Origin: Macrosoma leucophasiata
Lineage: Eukaryota > Arthropoda > Insecta > Lepidoptera > Hedylidae
Assembly: GCA_036365455.1 (NCBI GenBank)
Contig: JAWQUS010000026.1
Coordinates: 17,378,001-17,442,000, forward strand
Length of the DNA stretch: 64,000 nt
Reading direction: 5' to 3'
Notes under the pieces: generated by a model
Seen by the model: the letters and a program-made list of their open reading frames with translations, nothing else
Database searches by the model: none
Told to the model about the DNA's origin: nothing
Part shown: positions 21,966 through 32,715 of the stretch, one piece after another
Position numbering within the stretch: the first letter of the stretch is position 1
Layout of the letters: each line of letters opens with the position of its first letter
Program-made: the position numbers and the translations under genes

Positions 21966-22690
21966 TGCGAAAACTTCAATAACATAAACCACCGTCGATA
22001 AAAATCACTATTGAAATACCTTAAATCGCGTGCGCTGCAATTACTATTGATGATGGAGCAAAATAATGTACTACGATTTTGTAGACCACATTGTTATGTA
22101 CAGAAAAGTCCGCGGTAGGGTATATCTAAATATTATAGTTGCGCCAATATAAAAACGTTTTTTTATAGTTTAACAAACTATTTAAATCGGCAACGATAAT
22201 AAGATGTCGATATTCATACCATGGTATTTATACTTATCTAAATAACTTAACCTCTTTTTATTTATCAGTAGTTCAATACCTTTACATTGCTGTTTAAATT
22301 ATTTTAATCGGACACTCCATTCAAAAGATATAGCGAGTTAAAAATTTGGGTTTCTTAAAAATAACTAAGCGCTTCTCCGCGTCGCGTCGCCATGTTGATT
22401 GAGCGAGTAGTATGTTCTGTGGTCGCGCGGTCGGCTCCATACGTAGCAGTCGTGAGCAATATTGCATTGGAATTTTTGCAAAATATTTGTTAATATTTCT
22501 CAAAAAGTTATTTTGAGGACTACACTTAATTAGAACAGTTTATGAAGGAGTTGAAGGGAAATAGTAAAAACCACTATTTCATTTTCCCATACAAATAGTC
22601 CGTATCTATCAAACCTTTGACACATTATATCATTCTGAGGCAATACGAAGTTTGCCGGGACAGCTAGTTCTATATAAAAGTAGTTTTTGC
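21966..22690. other. No recognisable feature
   Basis: AT-rich sequence. A 60-codon minus frame at 22321-22503 overlaps a GC-rich patch and has no known domain. Confidence 0.5.
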
Positions 22691-22696
22691 TACTAA

Positions 22697-22752
22697 AATT
22701 ATCGATATTATTGAATATAGCTAATAAGCTATATTCAATAATATCGATAATT
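22697..22752. repeat. Perfect 26-bp hairpin, 4-bp loop
   Basis: Arms 22697-22722 and 22727-22752 are exact complements around the loop aata. The arm begins aattatcgatattattg. No target duplication was seen. Confidence 0.9.
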
Positions 22753-22763
22753 AAACACAAATA

Positions 22764-22955
22764 TGTGTTCCAGTAAAACGGTAATGTATGGCCAGTAATT
22801 TCTGTGACCAGCAATTCCATAACAACTTAGGCCTAAGGCGTAGAGCAACGCAATTATATTTAGATCTTAGAGTTTTGGTGAAGATGTCTATAGACTGCAC
22901 CAGTCACTTACCCTCCATGTAAACTGCATGCTTGTTTGTACCCGCTATAACATTA
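22764..22955 (+). repeat. Repeat family C, diverged copy
   Basis: It keeps a ggtaatgtatggcc block and ends aaactgcatgcttgtttg. The middle is heavily substituted. Confidence 0.45.
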
Positions 22956-23296
22956 AAATATTGTGAAGTGGGGAGAACTATCGATATTTTTAAAGATATA
23001 TTATAACAAACATGTCGCAGCCCTAGTTCACAGGTAAATCAAAGTCGGGTCGCAACAAAACTCACCGGGGATTCCGGGCGGATTTTAATCGACTTCCACC
23101 AGCCGTGGAATGAAATACACTTGTCACATATTTATTTTCTCTTCTTTTTTCACACTTCCCGCGTACTGGTCTCGCTATAATGAGGATGAATTGGATTCAT
23201 ATTTATTTTTTTGTGTTTTAAGTTTCTTTTACTATATAAAGATATTTCTTTATATCAATGGTAGCTGCAGCTTTTCTAAAACGTATTTAGCAATAT
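22956..23296. other. No recognisable feature
   Basis: AT-rich sequence between family C and SINE B. Confidence 0.5.
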
Positions 23297-23601
23297 AAAA
23301 CGTAACGTCACGCATGTGATCTCCGAAGGAGTAGACAGAGGTAAACGCATGCATGCAAGTATACATGCAAACATCCACGATTCGCCGGTTACGTTTTGGC
23401 CCATGTAAGATGTGTTAATATCTCCAGGCACATCACCAAACTCCGAAGTACTGGGAAACTTCCAGTAAATGAAAAAGTCCGAATAGAACGAAAGATGAAT
23501 GATTTTACACCATTATCTCTGATAGCCACCGACTCGGGAATCGAACCCAGGACTTCAGAGTAGTAGTAGTAGCCTGCCACTACACTACTGAGGCAGTTAA
23601 A
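23297..23601 (-). mobile_element. tRNA-derived SINE B, copy 3
   Basis: Complete on the minus strand, from a ctcagtagtgtagtggcagg head to the cacatgcgtgacgttacg end. The head shows a B-box-like gggttcgattcc. Confidence 0.8.
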
Positions 23602-24887
23602 AGTGATGTGGATTTCTAAAACTGCGAATTGCAGGAAATCTTAGCAAAATCAAAAAATTGAATTGTTCAATAAGAAAATCAATAACGTGTTTAAACATAT
23701 TTTGCTGTCAAACTTGTCAACAAGTATGCTATTCATAATGAGTGCAGTCTTTAGAAATTTACATATAATTTTACTGGATAATCGTCCACTTGCGTCCAGA
23801 ATGTATCTTCCTTAAATTATTCAAAAATAATCGTGTAAGGAACCTGCGTTTTCGAAAAACATAATTTATAGACTTCGCTAGCAGGTTTAGAGCAGAGTCG
23901 ATTAAAACGTTTAACGCCGATATGGTTGACAATTCAATAAGCGAAGATTATCGATCACCCAAATACTGTTTTACGAGCGTCAGGTGACGGGCTGACGGGC
24001 CTTACAGCACCGAGCCAAGATAACGGACACTTATCACATTGGGAAATATAATAAGCATCACTTCCAGCCCCGTCAAAGCAATCTTAAAATTAGATTCTCT
24101 ACTTGTGATTAAATTTATAAAAAATAATTTGAATGTTGTCGATAAATCTGTATAACCTTACCATCCCTTTTGAGTTTATTAAAACAGGACGTTGACGTGT
24201 GTTAGTTTAGGATAATACCATTAATGTTACGCACATTAACACCGACATGGATTTGAATTGTATTTTCAATTATAAGACTTGATTCTGGGTTAATTTTATA
24301 CTGGTATTCATAATTTGATTTGATAGTGTTCATATATTTACTGTGTATACGATAACTCAACGACGAGGCCAGTTGGCACATAATGTATGCGGTAATGCCA
24401 ATAAAAACCAACCCTGTGTGGGTTAAGAATAAATAAAACACCCTTCACAAACCACTGAATTATGAGACCTCAGCGAAATTAATTTCTCTATTACCAAATT
24501 CATCTTTAACGGACTTTTTTTTAATCAAACATTAATCAATTCCGGTGTGTTTCTATTTTTATTTGTTAGGAAAGAAATGCAATACAGACATAACATTCAT
24601 TTAATCTGTGTTATGTAATACATAAAAATCAAAACATATTTTTTAACGCTTGGTTAAATCCTGTGGAAGGGTAAATATTGTAAGAGAAATAATAAAAACA
24701 ATAGTTTAAAAAAAAAAACTGTTCCTAGACGTCAATCATTTGAGGTAAAGTAACTTTCCATATCAACTCTGTCAGTTCTTCTACTTGTTACTAATTTAAA
24801 CTTAATAGGTAAGTCTAAGTAAACTCCCTTTTTTAACATTACAAACCTTACCAGATGATGGTTGTGCGTCCGATTGTCCAATCTTAC
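23602..24887. other. No recognisable gene
   Basis: AT-rich DNA. A 79-codon minus frame at 24202-24441 starts with a hydrophobic stretch, but no family was recognised. Confidence 0.5.
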
Positions 24888-24968
24888 TTAACCTGTCAAG
24901 GAACGTAAGGCCACCGGCGCCCAGACACAATTGAATTTCAATTGTCATATTTTTCTCGTGTCTGGAGG
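24888..24968. repeat. Repeat U, copy 1 (81 bp, unchanged at 63365)
   Basis: All 81 bases are identical to 63365-63445, while the flanks differ. Inside is ccagacac, then the palindrome-like caattgaatttcaattg, then gtgtctgg, so most of the unit can fold. The minus strand reads open in both copies, but I recognise no protein. Confidence 0.8.
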
Positions 24969-24989
24969 GTTTAATGTTGTGAAAGTATC

Positions 24990-25630
24990 TTACCTGAAAA
25001 AACCGGTCAAGTGCATGTCGGGCCACGCGCAGTGTAGGGTTCCGTAATTACAGAGTAAGAGATGTAATGAAAAAAAAAAAATTTTGTATGGACTTGTTCG
25101 AAATTTTCGAGTTAAATACATTTGATCGACTATTACTCGCAAACTTGCAGGGCCAACTTAAGTGTGATAGTTTTCCTTTTAATTTCGTTATATGTAGCTA
25201 CTATTGCCATAACGTTTGAATTTCTAACAACAACCGTTTAGACTGTAGGGGGGGACATTTGAGTCTAACGAAAATTTGCACTTTAAAGCTTAATAAGTCA
25301 CGAACAGTTAACTAAATCGAAAAATGATGTTCAGACACCCATAGTATTTTTTAAAGACCTATCCAACAATACCCTACACTATATGGAAATAAAAATTTAA
25401 AAAAATATTTACGCGTTACAAGTAGGGGGGAGGTTACCTTAAATATTTTTTTTTTCATGTTTTTATTCTACCACTTTATGGGCGTGATTAAGGTGTATAA
25501 GTATACACCTGCCAAATTTCAAGTCTCTAGTACTAATAGTTTTTGCGCTAAACCGCGGACGGACAGACAGACAGACGGACATGGCGAAACTATAAGGGTT
25601 CCTTGTTTACCTCGGAACCCTAATAAAAAA
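24990..25630 (-). repeat. Repeat K, large copy 1
   Basis: One side holds ccggtcaagtgcatgtcggg and gtagggttccgtaatta. The other holds a (gaca) run and cctcggaaccctaataaaaa. The opposed gggttccg and cggaaccct ends frame about 600 bp. This arrangement is familiar as a very abundant lepidopteran repeat. No transposase or reverse transcriptase was seen inside. Confidence 0.55.
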
Positions 25631-25639
25631 AGACGTATA

Positions 25640-25838
25640 TAAGAAAACATGCCGCATTTTTTCTAATAAATAAAGTACCTATTAAAATATTGCACTACGA
25701 TTGTTTGAAATAAAAACAATAACATAGGTTGAATGCATGAACTGAGGGAGTTAATCTTGTGAGACACTCGGAGAAAGTATATTTTCCACGTGGGTATAGA
25801 TTTGTGAGAAATGGATATATATTAAACATATTTCTTAA
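25640..25838. other. No recognisable feature
   Basis: Short AT-rich spacer between repeat K and SINE B. Confidence 0.5.
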
Positions 25839-25839
25839 A

Positions 25840-26153
25840 CGTACGTAACTTCACGCCTGTAATCCCCGAAGGGGAAGGCAGAGGTAAATGCATGCATTCA
25901 AGCATACATGCAAACACCCACGATTCGCCGGTTACGTTTTTGGCCCATGTAACAGGTGGCGAGCCTGTTGACATCTCCGGGCACATTACCAAACTTCGAG
26001 GTATTGGGAAATTTCCAGAAAATGGAAAAATCCCAACATAACCAGAGATAAAGGACTTTACACCACTATCTCTGATAACCCTACCGGGAATCGAACCCAG
26101 GACCTCAGCGTAGTAGTAGTGGCCTGCTACCACTAGGCTACCGAGGCAGTTAA
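25840..26153 (-). mobile_element. tRNA-derived SINE B, copy 4
   Basis: Full-length on the minus strand. The head reads gcctagtggtagcaggccac with a gggttcgattccc B box. The body is very close to the copy at 40030. Confidence 0.85.
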
Positions 26154-26184
26154 AAAACATATTTCTTAAATGTGTTATATAAAA

Positions 26185-26335
26185 AATGAGTAATAACTAT
26201 CACAGAGACGTAAAGACTAAGATCTCAGGTGTGACAGGTTACAGATGTCTATAGACTTTAGTTGTAGCGTTTTAGTCATCACTTAACATCTATGAACTGC
26301 ATGCATATTTGCCACCTTCTTTACATTATAAAACA
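26185..26335 (+). repeat. Repeat family C, diverged 3' part
   Basis: It has taataactatcacagagacg near its start and tgaactgcatgcatatttgc at its end. Confidence 0.45.
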
Positions 26336-26479
26336 ACAATTCTGATGAATTACTGATGATTTACTGATGTAAGCATTGTGTAATTAATGTATAAATTATC
26401 TTCCAATCCTTCGGGGAACACAGGCTTGAAGCTACGTTATATTTCAATTAAAAGTTATTTAATATACAAACTTAGAACT

Positions 26480-26585
26480 GCAAGGTGATGCAGTGTTGGC
26501 GGGTCGTGTAGTGACCAGGTTCGACGCCGGCTAATTGGAGAACGCTCAAACCAACCACTCAATTACAGGACATCACTTCAACGCC
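26480..26585 (+). repeat. Local repeat I, copy 1
   Basis: It carries gacgccggctaattggagaa and acaggacatcacttcaacgc. Related copies lie at 27230 and 27945, same strand, 0.7-0.75 kb apart. Confidence 0.6.
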
Positions 26586-26759
26586 ATAAAGCGACATGCT
26601 CGATTGAAAAAAAATGCATTGATTAAATAATGCTGTCTTTTACTCAACTCGTAAATTAACCTTTTTTTCGATAATTGTTGAGATATTATATTTAAAGGTT
26701 TAAAATCCGCTCAATCAGGTTTTTTTGTATTGAAGCGCATTATGGGTACAATAAATGTA

Positions 26760-26870
26760 GTTTACATGAAGAGTATGATGAATGGAGAAGAAGCACGAAA
26801 GGTGTGTCAGAATCGGGATATCTGGCGCTCCACACTCTCTGCCTACCCCGTAATGGAATTGGCGTGAAGA
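26760..26870 (+). repeat. LINE coding-end remnant H, copy 1
   Basis: In one frame it reads an E-E-A-R-K-V-C, then D-I-W-R-S-T-L-S-A-Y-P pattern, as seen at the C-terminal end of some non-LTR retrotransposon polyproteins. Related copies lie at 31805, 50060 and 61753. It is too short to carry a function. Confidence 0.45.
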
Positions 26871-26997
26871 TACATACATAAATGCAGTTTGCAATTGATA
26901 TCGGCATCGTATAGTAGTGTCGACCGATCCCGTCAGTCTTTCAGGCTATCATTGTCATATGTTTTAATTTAAGGACAACGAACCACACCTTACATGT

Positions 26998-27196
26998 AAA
27001 TACGCTTACACTCGCCCCACAGTAGGTATAAACCTGTGTCGTGGGTGCCGTTGTACACATACAACACATACACAAACACCCAGACCCGAAACAAATATCT
27101 GTAGGCCATACAAATATTTGTCCCGGTGCGGGGATCGAACCCGCGACCCTTCGAATCAAACGGTCATCTCACACCGCTGGACTAACCGGGCCGTCG
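26998..27196 (-). mobile_element. tRNA-derived SINE A, copy 3
   Basis: Complete on the minus strand. The head, near 27196, reads ggttagtccagcggtgtgag with a cgggttcgatccccgcacc B box. The tail is the ggtttatacctactgtgggg segment. Confidence 0.85.
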
Positions 27197-27229
27197 AAAA
27201 TATAAGTTATACATACACAGTACATCATT

Positions 27230-27350
27230 GTGGTGCAGTGTCGACTGCGTGTGTGACCAACATCGACGCCGGCTAATTGGAGAGTGCTCCACCGTCCACT
27301 CAACTACAGGACATCACTTCACCACCACGTTGATAGCGATATGCTTGTTA
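27230..27350 (+). repeat. Local repeat I, copy 2
   Basis: It shares gacgccggctaattggagag and acaggacatcacttcacc with copy 1. Confidence 0.6.
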
Positions 27351-27944
27351 ATCATTGGTTTTTTTTATTGGACAATGTTTTTTATGCATGGATAAAATTA
27401 TAGTCAGATGCAGCAAAATCATTAATAAGTATGATATCATTGCATAAATAAGCGTCTTTCTCAATGAATATTTGGAAGCTTTTCTCCACTGGAGGATTTG
27501 TCAGCCCCATCATAACCTAATCTACAATATACACCATATAAACAATATCCTAATCGACAATATGGATAATTTTTTTACGTAGAAATATTAACTCGAATAA
27601 TATTACGTGCCTTAGTAAAGTTGTATTTTTTTCCGGCATAATCTCTTGATAAATATAATGATGTATAAGATGGTTGACAAATCATTCAATTTAGCGCAAT
27701 AATAATGTATATTTAAAGCTCCGTTGATGTTCACGGGCAGAGAATATGTAATAATACCATGTATAGAATGGACACTGCGACGTCCCGTCCGATTTCCCCG
27801 CCTCACCCAATATCCTCTCCTCTTATGGGCGACGTTTGGTATTTTCTACGTGCTAAGCACACAGGTGCACGTGTAAATACACGTTACTGATTGATGGCTG
27901 TATAATAGAGACCAAATTAAGCCTTTGTATGGAATTTTGGTGGA
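27351..27944. other. No recognisable feature
   Basis: AT-rich sequence between repeat I copies 2 and 3. A 64-codon minus frame at 27612-27806 is not credible. Confidence 0.5.
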
Positions 27945-28080
27945 GTGTCCGCGGTTTGTCACGGGTCATGTAGTGACCAGCGTGAAAAGCACGCAAGCCG
28001 CCGATGCCAGCTAATTGGAGAGCGCATCGTTGACCACTGCATTACCGGACATCACTTAAACGCCATGTTGATAGCGGTAT
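27945..28080 (+). repeat. Local repeat I, copy 3
   Basis: It shares agctaattggagagcgc, ggacatcacttaaacgcca and gttgatagcg. A preceding tcatgtagtgaccag is shared with copy 1. Confidence 0.6.
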
Positions 28081-28694
28081 CGGACTTACTGAAAATATTA
28101 TTGTCTGTCTAGACAAAACATGTTCATTAAAATAATTAGTTTTTTTTTTCACAGACGGTGTCCCTCTTTCTATTTTCCTTTTAGTCTGATTCGTGTGGCT
28201 TGTTACATTTGCCTATATGTTACTCTTGAAACAAAACCAATATAACGATGTATTTCGAGTCACCAAATCAGGAATGATTCATATATGTAGCACAAATACC
28301 CAGTCCACTAAAACGAGGTATCCAGAAAAATAGCCAAAAGCCTACACGGGCAACTAGCGCTGAATGTCAAACAATCGGATCCGGTCATCCTTTTGTCCGG
28401 AACGCGGCCCGGTCTACGATTCATGAATGCCCGATTCATGAAACCTATATATATGCCGTTCGGCAGAATTTAAATGAAAATAAAACTTGCAAAATAACTT
28501 TACTGCATTTATCTAACAATAGATTGGGCTCGATTGACAATTCCTGAAATATTCTCGTATGTATAAGCATTATTACGGAAACGTTTGAAAAAGATATAGT
28601 ATAGAAATATATAGTAAAGATCATGATCTCTGTCAAGGTTCAAACTATCTTAACAGTAAATTTCAATGAAATCAGTTCTAGGTAACAGTTTCTC
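28081..28694. other. No recognisable feature
   Basis: AT-rich sequence with a gattcatgaa motif repeated at 28420 and 28433. No gene. Confidence 0.5.
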
Positions 28695-29310
28695 CTTTTT
28701 AGGGTTCCGTACCTTAAAAGGAAAAAAGGAACCCTTATAGGATCACTCGTGCGTCTGTCTGTCTGTCTGTCCGTCTGTCACAGCCAATTTGCTCCGAAAC
28801 TATTGAGGTGAAATTTGATGAATACATGTAAATTGGTGACCCAAAGATGAACACGTCAAGTAAAATAATACATTTTAAACAGGGGGGCCACTTTCGGGGA
28901 AGAAATCAGATAATTAAAAAAAAAATCGTAAACTGTGTCGTGTGACATATCAAATGAAAGAGGTTGTTGTCAGCATCTCAGTTATATTTTTTTATAATTT
29001 TTGCATAAGCAAATTTGAAGTTATTTAAGAAAAACGACGAAAATTGACCATTCCCCCCCCCCCTATCTCCGAAACTACTGAACTTAAAATTTTGAAAAAA
29101 ATGTGGAAAATAGTTCTTTGCCTATTGATTATTGAAAAACCTATAAGAATTTTGAGTATTAAAATTAAATCGAAAATTCTTAATAATATAACCCCCCCTG
29201 CCGGTACCACCGTAACCGCTATGTCCCTGCATTTTAAATCTGTAATATTTTCGAAAATATTTATTTAAATTACGGAACCCTCACCACGCGAGTCGAACTC
29301 GCCCTTGTTT
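28695..29310 (+). repeat. Repeat K, large copy 2
   Basis: It opens tagggttccgtaccttaaaa, then has a (tctg) run, and closes with ttacggaaccctcaccacgc and gagtcgaactcgccc. The ends are partly complementary. The interior is A-rich with a C-run at 29053, giving mirror open frames on both strands that are not genes. Confidence 0.6.
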
Positions 29311-29627
29311 ATATTATTTTTCGCAATAACACATGCTACTGAAAAAAAAAATTGACTTCAGGCGACACTCGAACTCGCGACCACTGAGAATCTAATCTAG
29401 TCCAACCCCAAATATATGTAGTTTCTTCTCAATAAGAGTAACAAAGAGTAGTACCTAATATGAAACAGTTATGTTTTGTTTTGCTTGCCGTAAGAGTCAA
29501 ATAAAAGAGCCTCGAATCATCCAGCCTTGGGCCAAATTATCGTTATTATTGGAATCGCGATTGATCGACCCGCTGCCTTGTTAAAACAGCTAAAAGTAAA
29601 GTCACACACTACTCGTAGTATCTAGAC
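29311..29627. other. No recognisable feature
   Basis: A possible tRNA-like tail near 29361 (gacactcgaactcgcgacca) is too isolated to call. Confidence 0.4.
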
Positions 29628-29670
29628 GGTGGTTATTCTCGTAGACATTCTGTCTACGAGAATAACCACC
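29628..29670. repeat. Perfect 20-bp hairpin, 3-bp loop
   Basis: Arms 29628-29647 and 29651-29670 are exact complements around ttc. The arm starts ggtggttattctcgtag. Confidence 0.9.
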
Positions 29671-30006
29671 TCGAAAAAAAGACATTACCTAGTTACTTAC
29701 CGGGCCGGTATCTCACATGAATGAGGCCCCGTTTTATTTAGGCCGCCGCTCGGCTCTCATAAAGTATTCATCCGCCGCCGCGCCGCTTCCACACACAGAA
29801 ATTAGCAATGGCCGCAAATAAAGTTAATTCTTCGCCTGCATACGCTAAGTGGATTGCCGCGCATTATGCAATTGAAGTGAACGCTGTATTAGGCACAATT
29901 CTTCAGAATTGCACCGTAGTCTAATGCAGTTTCATTCCAATGCATGGAATATGTGAACCGATTTACAATCCCCAGCAATAAATATTGAGCATCGACCTTA
30001 GGAAAA

Positions 30007-30027
30007 TGATGATGATGATGATGATGA
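30007..30027. repeat. (atg)n microsatellite
   Basis: About six to seven tandem atg units beside a foldback-MITE fragment. Confidence 0.8.
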
Positions 30028-30121
30028 CACTATCAGTGCTTACGCGTGTAAGTGCAACAGAGATAACGCTCTACAAAGTCGAAACTAGCCGATTGTCTCT
30101 TTCCTAAGCTAGATGTGCAAT
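30028..30121. mobile_element. TA-flanked foldback MITE, half copy
   Basis: It matches the right half of the element at 41769: gcaacagagataacgctcta, a gccgattgtctcttt segment, and terminal gatgtgcaa followed by ta. Confidence 0.6.
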
Positions 30122-30328
30122 ACTGCGTAACGAGTAAATGTTTTTTTGTCAAATAAGTATTATTATTAATTAAAAAAATATACCTATATTTCTTTGAGGA
30201 TAACAATTCATCGTCAAGCAATCAATTAGTGTTCGGCAATTGATATGGTAAGGTAACAGCTACCCACAGACCAATCAATGCAGCTACCTAATACGTGAAA
30301 CATCAAAACTGATCGAAGCGTTGTCACG

Positions 30329-30535
30329 CTTTAAGAAACAGAGGCAATAAAACGAAATTCAAGTGAAACAAACACAGGTGGGGACAGACGGCGCTGACGC
30401 CAAACAAATTGCCCACAGCGATTGGTTGGCGCGACACAAAAAGTTCCGCTAGACTGTCTCTCATTTATATTATTCCATTTTTTTTTCTCTCAACTCGTCC
30501 TGTTCAAGTGAGTCTGCTATTCGCAGCATAAATAA
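30329..30535 (+). repeat. Local repeat Z, copy 1
   Basis: It shares acaaacacagg, acggcgctgacg, acaaattgcc, gcgattggttg and ttcaagtgagtctg with the copies at 31351 and 35193. The family is unknown. Confidence 0.65.
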
Positions 30536-30595
30536 AACTGCATTTCTTCATGAATTTATATTTGTAATAAGACAAATATTTTCTGATAAATAAAT

Positions 30596-30775
30596 AAATA
30601 CGCTTACACTCTTGTGAGTGTAACGTATTTACACGACACTGGTTTATATCTAGTGTGGGGTTGTCCCCACACTAGATATAAACCAGTGTCGTGGTTGCCG
30701 TTGTACACACACAACACATACACAAACACCTAGATCCGAGACAAATAGGTCTGTCAATCTGTAAGCCATACAAGA
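30596..30775 (-). mobile_element. SINE A remnant carrying a 29-bp perfect hairpin
   Basis: Arms 30632-30660 and 30665-30693 are exact complements around ttgt. The right arm is normal SINE A tail sequence on the minus strand; the left arm is an inverted copy of it. A second, imperfect inversion sits at aatacgcttacactc and gagtgtaacgtatt (30598-30630). The SINE continues to a degraded body and has no tRNA head. Confidence 0.75.
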
Positions 30776-31350
30776 CCCAGATGTTCAGTTCACGCGTACA
30801 GTTCATATTAAAATATAATTTGCGCTTTAAAGAGTCTGGTATTTGTGGCATAAGTAAAATTGCTTTACAACTTATAGCATAACTCTCTTAAGTTGTTAAG
30901 CAATCTTTTAAAAGTATTATTATTTTGTAAAGTCCTTGCGTTGATAGTACTTTCCATCACGAGCAATCTAGGATAAGGTTCCTGCACAGAAATGACGAGC
31001 TTTTGGGGGATTTTTTTCCGCTTATTCTTCTTCCATCCCTGACCTCGTTCAATGGGGTATGCCCTCACTCTACTGCGCCAAGACGTTCTGTCTTGGGTTG
31101 TCGATTTACACAATTGGGCTATCTTAAGGTTTTACTACCAACCACCAAGTTGATGACGGACGGCCTGTAGCAAACTTACGTACAAGTAGAGATATCTGGA
31201 CAACGTAATCTGCTGGGCGTTTTTTTTTCGACGCTTTTCGGTGTTTTTTTTCATTTAGTTTTGTCGACGAAGTGATTGTCCTTTGGTCGTTATTACGTTA
31301 TTACCTTTTCATAACTCGTGTGCAAAGGTTTGAGCTGTGCATTTGATGAT
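30776..31350. other. No recognisable feature
   Basis: Short opposing open frames only. No domain recognised. Confidence 0.5.
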
Positions 31351-31575
31351 TTAAACGAAGGAAATATGACCGACTTCAAGCGTAACAAGTGCATAACAAA
31401 CACAGGTTGGAGACAAACGGCGCTGACGACAGACAAATTGCCTGCAGCGATTGGTTGACGCGAAACAAAGAGTTCCCGCTTAACTCCCGCACATTTATAG
31501 TATTCTTTTTTACTCCCTCAACTCCCCTGTACCTATTCAAGTGAGTCTGTCGTTCGTGGCAAACGGAAGAACGCG
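31351..31575 (+). repeat. Local repeat Z, copy 2
   Basis: It includes an additional 5' block, cttcaagcgtaacaagtgc, that is shared with the inverted copy at 35193 but is reduced in copy 1. Confidence 0.65.
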
Positions 31576-31804
31576 ATACGGTTGAAGTTTCGTAATAGGT
31601 AATACTTAGAATTTCCCGCGACGTTATCCACGTGGTGTTTGATTTTGCCTTATCCCTTTTTTGGGTTCTTAACTACCTCAATGTAAAATTTCATCACAAT
31701 CGGCTGAGTAGGAGTTTCGTCTGTAATACTTACCTATTAGTACCTACAGATTCTACAATATTCAAATTAATTCAATAAAATAATTGATTAGACATAATTT
31801 TTTT

Positions 31805-31890
31805 TTAGAGAATGACGAATGTATATGAGGCACGGGAGATGTGCCAGGACCGAGATGTCTGGCGCTCCACACTCTCTCTCTACCCCTTTA
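31805..31890 (+). repeat. LINE coding-end remnant H, copy 2
   Basis: It contains gaggcacgggagatgtgcca and tctggcgctccacactctct, as in copies 1 and 3. Confidence 0.5.
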
Positions 31891-31891
31891 G

Positions 31892-32036
31892 GGACCTACC
31901 GCATTACCTAATATACTTGCCGCTAAATGGTAGTGTTCAGCACTATCGTGTTCCGGTCAAGTGGTTATGTACGGCCCTGTAATTTCCGGCACAGAGTCAT
32001 AACACCTTAGGCCTCAGGAGTGGTAACGCATCTGCA
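31892..32036 (+). repeat. Repeat family C, partial copy
   Basis: It runs from taccgcattacctaatatac to gtggtaacgcatctgcat. It is joined directly to the LINE remnant H on its left. Confidence 0.65.
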
Positions 32037-32040
32037 TATA

Positions 32041-32115
32041 TAGCGGCAGGATAGTGCTATCTGCCACCAAATGATAGCACATTTTGCGGTAGATAGATTA
32101 GGTAATACGGGGATA
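32041..32115 (-). repeat. Repeat family C, inverted 5' fragment
   Basis: On the minus strand it reads ccgtattacctaatctatct and a diverged ggtagcac-like segment. It lies head-on to the preceding plus-strand copy. Confidence 0.4.
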
Positions 32116-32511
32116 CGCCCTAAAAATATATTGGTATCTACTACCAATGAAAAGGTATTAAGAACAAGGCCGATTGCCGATTACTTCATGAAGTTATCGG
32201 CAATCAGTACCGACTAGAGTCAAATGAACCACGTCGGCCGGCTGGAGGTGAGGTCAGGGCGGGAGACATCGATCGGGCGCATCCCTCAGACACATTTGCA
32301 TCATAATAGGATCCGCACTGATTAAGTAACCCTGCATCACCCCGCTAACTGGGCACATGACAACATTGGTTTAGTTATTTAGTTGTTGACATTTTCAGGA
32401 ACTCTACCATCAGTAAATAATATAATTTGTTGATATTTTCAACGGTTGATAGAAAAGTTGAAGGCTTTTGTATCATTCAACACAAAATAAAAAATGTAAT
32501 AAAAAATGACA
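32116..32511. other. No recognisable feature
   Basis: Mixed-composition sequence without a frame or repeat that I can place. Confidence 0.5.
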
Positions 32512-32715
32512 GCATTAGTGGCTAGTGATAGCAGGCCACTACTACTACGCTGGGGTCCTGGGAGATAAGGGTGTAATATCCTGGTTCTATTGGGATTTTC
32601 CCATTTTCTGGAAGTTACCCAGTACCTTGGAGTTTGGTAATGTGCGCGAAGATGTCAATAGGATGTTTGCATGTATGCTTAAATGCATGCATTAACCTCT
32701 GCCTACCCCTTCGGA
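32512..32715 (+). mobile_element. SINE B with internal deletions
   Basis: The head gtgatagcaggccactacta is followed by ggggtcctgg and then directly by gagataagggtgtaa, so the B-box segment is deleted. Other body parts are also shortened. Confidence 0.6.

Noticed and set aside
22697..22752. microRNA precursor
   Set aside because: Arms are perfectly matched with a 4-base loop and are AT-rich, unlike typical insect precursors. No expression evidence is available.
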